This document shows, in pieces, positions 1 through 5,233 of a stretch of DNA of 6,732 bases. The position numbers were made by a program, and so were the translations under genes. Every line of letters begins with the position of its first letter. Within the stretch, counting starts at the first letter, position 1. The DNA is taken from positions 1-6,732 of the forward strand of contig LUCC01000043.1 of NCBI GenBank assembly GCA_001593855.1, written 5' to 3'. The notes beneath the pieces were generated by a model. The model saw only the letters and a list, made by a program, of their open reading frames with translations. It had not been told where the DNA came from and did no database searches. This DNA is from Candidatus Hecatellales archaeon B24. GTDB taxonomy: Archaea; Thermoproteota; Bathyarchaeia; Hecatellales; Hecatellaceae.

Positions 1-128
1 CTAGGTGGAAGAGCGGCCGCCGAACCAGCAAACCACCCGCCAACCCCAGCAACCACGCCACAAACAACTGCAGTTATCGCGACTTTTAAAGCAGTTCTAC
101 GTGAGGGTTGACTTTTAGACAAATTCAT
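1..128 (-). CDS. N-terminus of an exported protein, probable LIV-type ABC substrate-binding protein (cut by window start)
   Basis: An open frame runs from an ATG at 126-128 to the window edge, giving about 42 residues. Seen: a short polar N-region, SRRTALK at residues 9-15, then a hydrophobic stretch of about 20 residues (16-35) and a small-residue region SAAALPP. SRRxxLK fits the twin-arginine core (S/T-RR-x-F-L-K) except that Ala replaces the usual Phe, so export by Tat or as an N-terminally anchored Sec protein is likely. Archaeal LIV-family substrate-binding proteins commonly begin this way, and the divergent livG/livF pair supports that identity, but no ligand-binding domain is inside the window. 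A TTG two codons downstream (120-122) is an alternative start because the AGGAGG site lies only 2 bases before the ATG but 8 before the TTG. Confidence 0.6.
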   Translation of the reverse strand, partial: MNLSKSQPSRRTALKVAITAVVCGVVAGVGGWFAGSAAALPP

Positions 129-130
129 TT

Positions 131-136
131 CCTCCT
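131..136 (-). promoter_or_regulatory. Strong Shine-Dalgarno site AGGAGG of the divergent exported-protein gene
   Basis: CCTCCT on the plus strand reads AGGAGG on the minus strand, a full anti-SD match. Its spacing is 2 bases to the ATG (126-128) and 8 bases to the in-frame TTG (120-122). The second spacing is the usual one, so this site makes the TTG a serious candidate start; the protein would lose only Met-Asn at its N-terminus. Confidence 0.6.
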
Positions 137-180
137 AAAAAGAAAGTTTATTACCTTCTATAAAAAACTTTTTATTTAAG
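137..180. promoter_or_regulatory. Divergent A/T-rich promoter between the exported-protein gene and livG
   Basis: This spacer is strongly A/T-rich compared with the genes. Seen for the plus strand: a purine run GAAAG (BRE-like) followed by TTTATTA at 146-153, which would place transcription start near 175-181, and a stronger-looking CTATAAAAA at 158-166. Seen for the minus strand: AAATAAAAA (169-177), which would start transcription near 147, just before the AGGAGG site. The second plus box and the minus box together form the palindrome ATAAAAA-AC-TTTTTAT at 160-175. No SD site precedes livG, so livG is probably leaderless or nearly so. Box positions are inferred from the usual ~26-base distance from TATA centre to start. 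Confidence 0.5.
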
Positions 181-900
181 ATGGTAATCCTCGAAGTTTC
201 AGGCTTAACTAAAAGGTTCGGCGGCCTTGTTGCAGTTAACAATTTAACTTTCCACATCGAGAAAGGGGAAATCCTAGGCCTCATAGGCCCCAACGGAGCA
301 GGTAAAACCACGGTTTTCAACCTTATCACGGGCTTCTACCGTCCAGACTCAGGCAGCATAAAGCTTCAGGGAAGCGACATAACCGGTTTGAAGCCTCATC
401 AAATCTCCAGGAAAGGTGTGGCAAGAACCTTCCAGCTGGTGAAGCCCTTCTCCAACATGACGGTTATGGAAAACGTGATGGTCGGAGCTTTCTCCGTAAC
501 CGACGACAAGAAGAAAGCCTTAAAGGAAGCTGAAGAGCTGCTTAAACTGGTCGGACTGGATGAGCTTCAAGACTTCCCAGCGAAAAACCTCCCCATAGGT
601 AAACGTAAACTGCTGGAGCTTGCAAGAGCCCTGGCAACCAAACCTAAACTGCTGCTTTTAGACGAGATGGTCGCAGGGTTGAACCCTGCTGAAACTGAGG
701 AGGCTCTTGCACTGCTGAAAAGGCTTAACGGGCTTGGGATAACCATGTGCCTGGTTGAGCATGTCATGAAGGCTATTATGAGCGTTTCAGGCAGGGTAAT
801 AGTGCTTGACAGGGGAATCAAGATAGCAGACGGAACTCCTGAAGAAATTTCAAAAGACAAGAAAGTTATCGAAGCCTATTTGGGGAAGGCTTATGCTTGA
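181..900 (+). CDS. livG: Branched-chain amino acid (LIV/HAAT) type ABC transporter ATPase LivG
   Basis: A 239-residue cytoplasmic nucleotide-binding subunit that would energise an importer for branched-chain amino acids or related carboxylates, paired with LivF. Seen in order: Walker A GPNGAGKTT (36-44), Q-loop in RTFQLVKPF (Q85) followed by the LivG-like NMTVMENVMVGA, an ABC signature written LPIGKRK (137-143) instead of LSGGQ, Walker B LLLLDE with the catalytic Glu (157-162), the D-loop region MVAGLNP, and the switch histidine H194 in VEHVMKAIM. Length is normal for LivG. The signature lacks the canonical S-G-G-Q, a variation also met in other LivG-type proteins, so the protein is probably still active as part of a heterodimer. 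The ATG at 181 has no SD site and follows the promoter closely, consistent with a leaderless message. Its 3' end overlaps livF by 8 bases. Confidence 0.93.
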   Translation: MVILEVSGLTKRFGGLVAVNNLTFHIEKGEILGLIGPNGAGKTTVFNLITGFYRPDSGSIKLQGSDITGLKPHQISRKGVARTFQLVKPFSNMTVMENVMVGAFSVTDDKKKALKEAEELLKLVGLDELQDFPAKNLPIGKRKLLELARALATKPKLLLLDEMVAGLNPAETEEALALLKRLNGLGITMCLVEHVMKAIMSVSGRVIVLDRGIKIADGTPEEISKDKKVIEAYLGKAYA

Positions 901-1597
901 GGTAAGCCAGGTAAACGTTTTCTACGGTGACCTTCAAGCCCTCTGGGATGTTTCACTGAAGGTTGATAAAGGAGAAAGAGTTGTGCTTTTAGGCTCTAAT
1001 GGGGCTGGAAAGACAACCCTGCTTAGAACAATTTCCGGCCTTCTACGTCCAAGAACAGGGCAGATAAGATTTCTCGGAGACAGAATAGACAGGCTGCCAC
1101 CATACAAGATAGTTGAAAAAGGTATATCTCACGTGCCGGAGGGAAGAAGGCTTTTCCCGGATATGACAGTCCTGGAAAACCTCATGCTCGGCGCCTATAC
1201 GCCTGAGGCTGAAAGGCGCCTAGACGAAATGCTTGAAAGAGTTTACAGCATGTTTCCTGTCTTGAAGGAACGTAGAAGCCAGCTTGCAGAAACCTTGAGC
1301 GGTGGAGAGCAGCAGATGCTTGCCATCGGGAGGGCGTTAATGTCTAACCCTAAAATGCTGCTGCTGGACGAGCCTTCCACCGGGCTTGGACCCATCCCTA
1401 TGGAGAAGGTGTTAAACGTGCTGGAGCAGATAAACAGGGAGGGAGTTACAATTCTCCTAGTCGAGCAGAACATCCACCACGCCTTAAAACTAGCTCAGAG
1501 AGTATATCTGCTAGAAAATGGGCGTATCGTAGCAAGCGGAAGCAAAGAAGAAATTATGAAAGACGAAAAAATAAAGAAGGCCTACATAGGCATATAG
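893..1597 (+). CDS. livF: Branched-chain amino acid (LIV/HAAT) type ABC transporter ATPase LivF
   Basis: A 234-residue ATPase, the second nucleotide-binding subunit of the same importer. Seen in order: Walker A GSNGAGKTT (34-42), the LivF hallmark HVPEGRRLFPDMTVLENL (80-97) where Glu stands in place of the usual Q-loop glutamine, canonical signature LSGGEQQ (135-141), Walker B LLLDEPS with the catalytic Glu160, and LLVEQN (188-193) in which Gln replaces the switch histidine, as is normal in LivF. The normal-signature LivF and odd-signature LivG would thus form an asymmetric pair. The ATG lies inside the last codons of livG, with a GGGGAAGG stretch (882-889) just upstream, so the two are translationally coupled in one operon. 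No permease gene follows; a different transcription unit begins downstream. Confidence 0.94.
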   Translation: MLEVSQVNVFYGDLQALWDVSLKVDKGERVVLLGSNGAGKTTLLRTISGLLRPRTGQIRFLGDRIDRLPPYKIVEKGISHVPEGRRLFPDMTVLENLMLGAYTPEAERRLDEMLERVYSMFPVLKERRSQLAETLSGGEQQMLAIGRALMSNPKMLLLDEPSTGLGPIPMEKVLNVLEQINREGVTILLVEQNIHHALKLAQRVYLLENGRIVASGSKEEIMKDEKIKKAYIGI

Positions 1598-1608
1598 TCC
1601 ATCCGCTG

Positions 1609-1613
1609 TTTTT
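1609..1613 (+). terminator. Possible oligo-T terminator of the livGF operon
   Basis: Five consecutive T residues lie 12 bases after the livF stop, in front of a new promoter. Archaeal RNA polymerase often stops at short T tracts without a hairpin. The tract is short, so the call is weak; position between two transcription units is its main support. Confidence 0.25.
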
Positions 1614-1618
1614 CGTAT

Positions 1619-1632
1619 TGAAAAATTTAAAT
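1619..1632 (+). promoter_or_regulatory. TATA-type promoter of the acyl-CoA synthetase gene
   Basis: The A-rich run TGAAAAATTTAAAT contains a BRE-like GAAAAA followed by the box ATTTAAAT centred near 1628. The expected start of transcription at about 1654 falls a few bases before the GGAGG site at 1661, which leaves a leader of about 20 bases before the ATG at 1674. This spacing suits an archaeal promoter and argues that the ligase is not simply the third gene of the livGF operon. Confidence 0.55.
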
Positions 1633-1660
1633 GCCCTCATCCCATACTCACCAATAGCTT

Positions 1661-1665
1661 GGAGG
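1661..1665 (+). promoter_or_regulatory. Shine-Dalgarno site GGAGG that fixes the ligase start at 1674
   Basis: GGAGG ends 8 bases before the ATG at 1674. The longer reading frame begins with TTG at 1659, which would put this site inside the coding sequence and leave the TTG with no ribosome binding site. The ATG is therefore preferred. Confidence 0.75.
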
Positions 1666-1673
1666 CATGGGAA

Positions 1674-3233
1674 ATGCCGAACTTCACCACCTTTCTAGAC
1701 GTTAACACCCATTATTTTCCTGTTAAAAGGGCTCTGGTCTTCCCAGCACGCAACGAATATTACACCTACCAGGACCTGCTGAACTTGGTTAACAGGCTTG
1801 GAAACGGGCTTAAAAGGCTTGGCGTTAAAAAGGGAGACAGGGTTTGCGTTTACCTGCCAAGCAGCCCTGAAACTCTCATAAGCTATTTCGCCACCTGGAG
1901 GATAGGTGGAATATGCGTTCCAGCCAACATCATCCTGAAAAAACATGAGATAACCCATATCATTAGAAACTCTGAGTCAAGCATGGTAATCACAAACGAG
2001 CAAGGCTACAAAGACGTAATCCTCCCGCTTAAACCTGAAATGCCAGCCCTCCAAAACGTGGTCATCGTAGGCGGTAAAGACCTAGGAGGCGAAACGGTTT
2101 CATGGAGAAGCCTGACTGAAGAGTCGCCTTCAGAGTTGAGGGCTGAAAACTGCGGTTTCGACGATTTATGCCAGCTTCAGTATACAGCTGGAACTACCGG
2201 CCTGCCTAAAGGTGCTATGCTCACTCACGGGAACTGGATGGCTGCGGTTGAAGCTGAAGGCTGGGTTCTAGGGCTAAGCGAAAACGATGTCTACCTAGGC
2301 TTCTACCCTATGGCCCATGTGGGTGTAAGCTGGGGTATATCCACGCTGAAGGCTGGAGGAACATTCATAATAATGGAACGTTTCAACCTAGAAGCGTACC
2401 TGAAGCTAACCGCTCAGTATGGGGTAACAGTGCTTTCCGGTATGCCTCCTGTGCTTCACACCCTAGTTAACAGCCCTCCTGGGACGGAGGACTACTTCAG
2501 GACGGTTAGGGTTATCATATCGGGGGGAGGTCCTCTGCCCCAGAAGGTTTGGGAAGACTTTGAGAGGAGATTCAAGATTCCCGTTGCCAACGCCTACGGC
2601 CTCTCGGAAACCATAGTGGTTGGTACAGCTCCCTCCGTCACTCCGAAGTTCACCTACCTGTCTAAGGGCTACAAGAGCGTAGGAGCCCCCGTAGGATACT
2701 GCGAAGTGAAAATCGTTGACGAGAAGAATCCTCAAGAGGAGAAAAAGCCTGGGGAGGTTGGCGAGATAGCTTTAAGAGGTCCAGGCGTCGCCAAGGGCTA
2801 CTGGAGGAATCCTGAAGCCACAGCTGAAGCCTTCCTTCCTGACGGCTGGTTTCTCACAGGTGACTTGGGCTACCTGGACGAGGACGGCGTCCTGTATGTC
2901 ACCGACCGGAAGAAAGACCTCATCATCATGTCCGGCTGGAACATCTACCCTGCAGAGGTTGAAAACGTTTTACTCCATCATCCGAAGGTCGCTGACGTAG
3001 CTGTTTTCGCCCGCTACGACGAGCGGAGAGGAGAAATTCCGGCGGCGGCAGTGGTTTTGAAGCCTGGTGAGAAGGCTGACGAGGGAGACATTATATCTTT
3101 TGCGAGGGAGAGGCTGGCTGACTATAAGGTTCCAAGGGCCGTAGTATTCGTGGATTCCATTCCTCGAATGGGAGGATGGAAGACTTTAAGGAGGGTTTTA
3201 AGGGAAAAATACGGGGGCTTTCCCTCCAAGTAG
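1674..3233 (+). CDS. Acyl-CoA synthetase, AMP-forming (ANL superfamily, FadD-like)
   Basis: A 519-residue adenylating ligase that would activate a carboxylic acid to acyl-AMP and then acyl-CoA in the cytoplasm. Seen in order: phosphate-binding loop YTAGTTGLPKG (170-180, Ala for the usual Ser), substrate-pocket region around FYPMAHVGVSWG (210-221), NAYGLSET (306-313), ribose-binding Asp397 in FLTGD, hinge region DRKKDLI (411-417), SGWNIYPAEVE (420-430), and the C-terminal catalytic Lys503 in IPRMGGWKTLRR. Length is typical for medium/long-chain or aromatic acid CoA ligases. The residue before the catalytic lysine is Trp where Gly is usual. The substrate cannot be read from sequence; a fatty, branched-chain or aromatic acid is possible. 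It lies 76 bases after livF and has its own TATA-like box and GGAGG; the start at 1674 is chosen on that site. Confidence 0.92.
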   Translation: MPNFTTFLDVNTHYFPVKRALVFPARNEYYTYQDLLNLVNRLGNGLKRLGVKKGDRVCVYLPSSPETLISYFATWRIGGICVPANIILKKHEITHIIRNSESSMVITNEQGYKDVILPLKPEMPALQNVVIVGGKDLGGETVSWRSLTEESPSELRAENCGFDDLCQLQYTAGTTGLPKGAMLTHGNWMAAVEAEGWVLGLSENDVYLGFYPMAHVGVSWGISTLKAGGTFIIMERFNLEAYLKLTAQYGVTVLSGMPPVLHTLVNSPPGTEDYFRTVRVIISGGGPLPQKVWEDFERRFKIPVANAYGLSETIVVGTAPSVTPKFTYLSKGYKSVGAPVGYCEVKIVDEKNPQEEKKPGEVGEIALRGPGVAKGYWRNPEATAEAFLPDGWFLTGDLGYLDEDGVLYVTDRKKDLIIMSGWNIYPAEVENVLLHHPKVADVAVFARYDERRGEIPAAAVVLKPGEKADEGDIISFARERLADYKVPRAVVFVDSIPRMGGWKTLRRVLREKYGGFPSK

Positions 3234-3279
3234 GGTTTTGAGAAACCGCTTTAAGAGAGTTATGTTTAGAGGCTAGTTT

Positions 3280-3284
3280 GGAGG
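3280..3284 (+). promoter_or_regulatory. Shine-Dalgarno site GGAGG supporting a TTG start at 3291
   Basis: GGAGG lies 6 bases before TTG 3291, the usual distance, and no ATG or GTG in that frame is near. It settles the start of the DUF131-type gene as TTG. Confidence 0.7.
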
Positions 3285-3290
3285 TTTGCC

Positions 3291-3557
3291 TTGAGCTACG
3301 ACTGGGCTGCCTCGTTGGGCATAATCCTGCTGTTCGCTGGTTTTGCGGTAGTCTTCGCTGCTGTAGTTATGGCTGCTCTCAGCGGAGGCAGGGTTAAAGG
3401 TGGAGGTGTAATACTTATAGGACCTTTCCCAATTGTCTTCGGCTCTGACGCTAAGACGGTTAGGGTGCTCATGTGTTTAGCTCTAGCCCTCATCGTCATC
3501 TTCATAGTTTTAAGCTTCCTCCTACCCTTCGCTTTCTCATGGTGGCGAAGCCTTTGA
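3291..3557 (+). CDS. TIGR00304/DUF131-type small archaeal membrane protein
   Basis: An 88-residue protein of a conserved archaeal family of unknown function. Seen: a first hydrophobic helix (about 7-30), a glycine-rich loop with GGRVKGGGVILIGPFPIVFG (32-51), followed by SDAK, and a second hydrophobic helix (about 57-82), ending in a short aromatic/basic tail. The loop with the IGPxPIVFG core is the signature I associate with TIGR00304/DUF131. Length is usual for that family. The start is TTG behind a GGAGG site. It lies 57 bases after the acyl-CoA synthetase, with no convincing promoter between, so read-through from that gene is possible. Its last 19 bases overlap the start of the zinc-finger membrane protein gene, which suggests that the two are translated together. 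Confidence 0.85.
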   Translation: MSYDWAASLGIILLFAGFAVVFAAVVMAALSGGRVKGGGVILIGPFPIVFGSDAKTVRVLMCLALALIVIFIVLSFLLPFAFSWWRSL

Positions 3558-3973
3558 CCGTATGCGAAGTGTGCAGTAGAAATGAAGCCCTGTACGTATG
3601 CAGGGAATGCGGTAGAAAAATTTGTGGTGAATGTCTTGACGCCGAATTATGGCTCTGCCCCGAATGCCTAGCAAAGGTTAAAACCGTTCAGCCCTCCCAG
3701 CAGCCTTTCTCAACTCTGCCGTCGTGGCTGCTGTTTTTAGGCTTCCTCCTGATTCTGGCAGGTATGGCGCTGGTAGCTTTTTCAGCCGTGGCATTAGCTC
3801 CCCCTGAGGGTGGAAGAGGCTTCTTCTTTCTCTTTCCTTTTCCCTTCATTTTCACCTTCGGCTTTGGGACTGGAGAGTTCCCGGTGGGAGCCGTCTTCTT
3901 TCTGGCGGCCGCCCTCGTCTTCATAGCCTTCATAGCCTATCTTTTCTTCAGGACTTTGAGGTTGCAGACTTAA
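3539..3973 (+). CDS. B-box-like zinc-finger protein with two membrane helices and a DUF131-like tail
   Basis: About 144 residues from ATG 3539. Seen: an N-terminal cysteine cluster of four CxxC pairs, CEVC (9-12), CREC (21-24), CGEC (29-32) and CPEC (40-43), enough for two zinc ions in a cross-brace B-box/RING-like fold. A Gln/Ser/Pro linker follows, then a helix (about 62-85), a Gly-Phe-Pro loop starting GGRGFFFLFPFPF (91-103) and continuing IFTFGFGTGE (104-113), and a second helix (about 115-138). This tail parallels the upstream DUF131 protein. The frame stays open to a GTG at 3473, but that would bury 66 bases in the upstream gene and add a Pro/His/Ser leader of no recognisable kind; GTG 3542 is another option. 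No SD site is visible, so coupling to the upstream gene is likely. The role is unknown; a membrane-bound metal-dependent binding protein is a guess. The 3' end overlaps the MFS gene on the other strand. Confidence 0.78.
   Translation: MVAKPLTVCEVCSRNEALYVCRECGRKICGECLDAELWLCPECLAKVKTVQPSQQPFSTLPSWLLFLGFLLILAGMALVAFSAVALAPPEGGRGFFFLFPFPFIFTFGFGTGEFPVGAVFFLAAALVFIAFIAYLFFRTLRLQT
3920..3937 (+). repeat. Perfect tandem 9-bp duplication inside the zinc-finger gene
   Basis: TTCATAGCC occurs twice in immediate succession. It is in frame and encodes Phe-Ile-Ala twice in the last membrane helix, so it lengthens the helix by one turn without disturbing the frame. It probably reflects local slippage rather than a functional repeat. 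Confidence 0.8.
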
Positions 3974-5153
3974 CGGCGAGGGTTGCTGCCAGGGTTGAGA
4001 GGGCAGCCCCGTACAGGAAGGTTATGGTTGGGCTTGTAAGCTGCCATAGGGCTCCCGCGAGAAGGTTTGCTGGGAGGGCTGCCAGCCCTACGCTGGTGTG
4101 GAAGGCTCCGAGAACCGTTCCTTTAACACCTGGAGGGGAAAGCTCGGAAACGTAGGCTCTGACGTTGCCTTCCACGAGGGCGTAAACAAGCCCGTAAGCC
4201 ACGAAAAGCATGGCGTAAACGGGAAGGCTGCCCGTTGTGGCGAAGCCTAAACACGTGACTGCGAAAAGCAGGTATCCTATAACAACCATTGTAAGCCTTC
4301 CAAACCTGTCAGCCAGCATCCCCGAGGGAAAAGCAAAAACAGCATACACGACGTTAAAGAAGGTGTAAAACAGGATGGGCGTAGCCACATACTCCACGCC
4401 AGCACCAGCCAGGAAAACGCTTACCCTCAAAATGAAAAACATGCAGCTGAACTCGGCTAAAGCGAAGATTGTGGCCGCAAAAATGAAGAGTTTAAGCTTA
4501 ACAGGCACCCCTTTAAGGCTTATTTTCAAGCTTGAAATCTGAGGTTTACTCTGAGACGGCGAAGGCTCCCTGACCCATAGCAGGGGGATTATGGCTGTGA
4601 AGGATATTAAGGCTGCCGCCAGCAGGATGGTTCTAAGGTTTAACCCCCAAACCCATACTAGGAGGAAGGCTGAAAAGGAGCCTAAAACCGCTCCAGCAGT
4701 GTCCATGGCCCTATGGAAGCCGAAGCCTTTCCCCATGACGCCTACCCTAATGGATTCAGCGATGAGAGCGTCTCTGGGAGCAGTTCTCACACCTTTACCT
4801 ACCCTTTCAATAGGCCTTAAAACCACCAAGTGAAGCCAGTGGGTTGAGAGAGGGAAGAAAAGTTTAGCTACAGCCGAGGAAACGTAGCCAAGGGTTACGA
4901 AGGGCTTTCTCCTGCCAACCCTGTCCGACCAGTAGCCTGAGAAAACCTTTAAAATGCTGGAGAGGCTGTCTCCTATGCCTGCTATGAGCCCCACAGCTAT
5001 TCCAGCTCCTCCAAGGCTGACTATGAAAAGAGGTAGAATAGGCATAATCATCTCGCTTCCGAAGTCCGTTAGAAGGCTTGTTAAGCCTAGAAGCACGACG
5101 TTTACTCCCGCACCGGAAAAGAGAGACCTTCCTCTAGCCAGCCTAAACTCCAC
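3948..5153 (-). CDS. Major facilitator superfamily transporter (drug/metabolite exporter type)
   Basis: A 401-residue inner-membrane carrier, length normal for a 12-helix MFS protein. Seen: acidic residues in helix 1 within LLTDFGSEMIMPILPLF (27-43), the classic motif A GYWSDRVGRRK (73-83) between helices 2 and 3, the loop ERVGKGVRTAPRDALIAES (116-134), a central hydrophilic link (about 195-222), and a second copy of motif A, GMLADRFGRLT (278-288), between helices 8 and 9. The D-x-x-x-E and RxGKGxRTAPRDA patterns mark a group of MFS proteins annotated as drug or metabolite exporters; the substrate is not readable. The start is GTG at 5151-5153 without an SD site; a short-leader message from a TTTAAG box near 5187 would fit. 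The gene lies 80 bases downstream of the aminotransferase on the same strand. Confidence 0.9.
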   Translation of the reverse strand: MEFRLARGRSLFSGAGVNVVLLGLTSLLTDFGSEMIMPILPLFIVSLGGAGIAVGLIAGIGDSLSSILKVFSGYWSDRVGRRKPFVTLGYVSSAVAKLFFPLSTHWLHLVVLRPIERVGKGVRTAPRDALIAESIRVGVMGKGFGFHRAMDTAGAVLGSFSAFLLVWVWGLNLRTILLAAALISFTAIIPLLWVREPSPSQSKPQISSLKISLKGVPVKLKLFIFAATIFALAEFSCMFFILRVSVFLAGAGVEYVATPILFYTFFNVVYAVFAFPSGMLADRFGRLTMVVIGYLLFAVTCLGFATTGSLPVYAMLFVAYGLVYALVEGNVRAYVSELSPPGVKGTVLGAFHTSVGLAALPANLLAGALWQLTSPTITFLYGAALSTLAATLAVKSATSKS

Positions 5154-5183
5154 CCTTAAAAGGTTAGAATAGGAAGAGTCCGA

Positions 5184-5192
5184 CTTAAAGAA
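5184..5192 (-). promoter_or_regulatory. Weak TATA-like box before the MFS gene
   Basis: On the minus strand the sequence reads CCAAATTCTTTAAG, with TTCTTTAAG at 5184-5192 as a possible TATA box. Transcription would begin about 8 bases before the GTG start, a very short leader that suits the lack of an SD site. The box is a weak match, and read-through from the aminotransferase is equally possible. Confidence 0.3.
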
Positions 5193-5233
5193 TTTGGTGG
5201 CGCCCCGAAACCGTCCTAGGAGGCTATCTTGAA

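Noticed and set aside
135..329. Minus-strand frame overlapping the livG start and the divergent promoter
   Set aside because: It is antisense to the livG Walker A region and its C-terminal end runs through the A/T-rich promoter; it is a shadow frame.
3234..3247. Small hairpin GGTTT-TGAG-AAACC right after the acyl-CoA synthetase stop
   Set aside because: A 5-base stem of mainly A-T pairs with no T tract behind it is too weak to call a terminator.
3473..3538. N-terminal extension of the zinc-finger protein from GTG 3473
   Set aside because: It lies wholly within the DUF131 gene in another frame, has a low-complexity Ser/Pro/His composition, no SD site, and precedes a good ATG directly before the cysteine cluster.
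181..5153. Frequent AAGGCT/AGCCTT hexamers in many genes, considered as a dispersed repeat or uptake sequence
   Set aside because: They occur inside codons for Lys/Ala/Leu/Glu-Ala pairs in ordinary genes, without fixed spacing or flanking conservation, so codon preference explains them.
4591..5172. Plus-strand open frames opposite the MFS gene (4591-4833 and 4954-5172)
   Set aside because: They are antisense to a well-supported MFS gene with conserved motifs, have Lys/Pro/Thr-rich shadow composition and no family features.
5197..5221. Short palindromes GGCGCC and TCCTAGGA between the aminotransferase and MFS genes
   Set aside because: They are separate 6- and 8-base palindromes without T tract or spacing typical of a terminator or operator; chance is sufficient.
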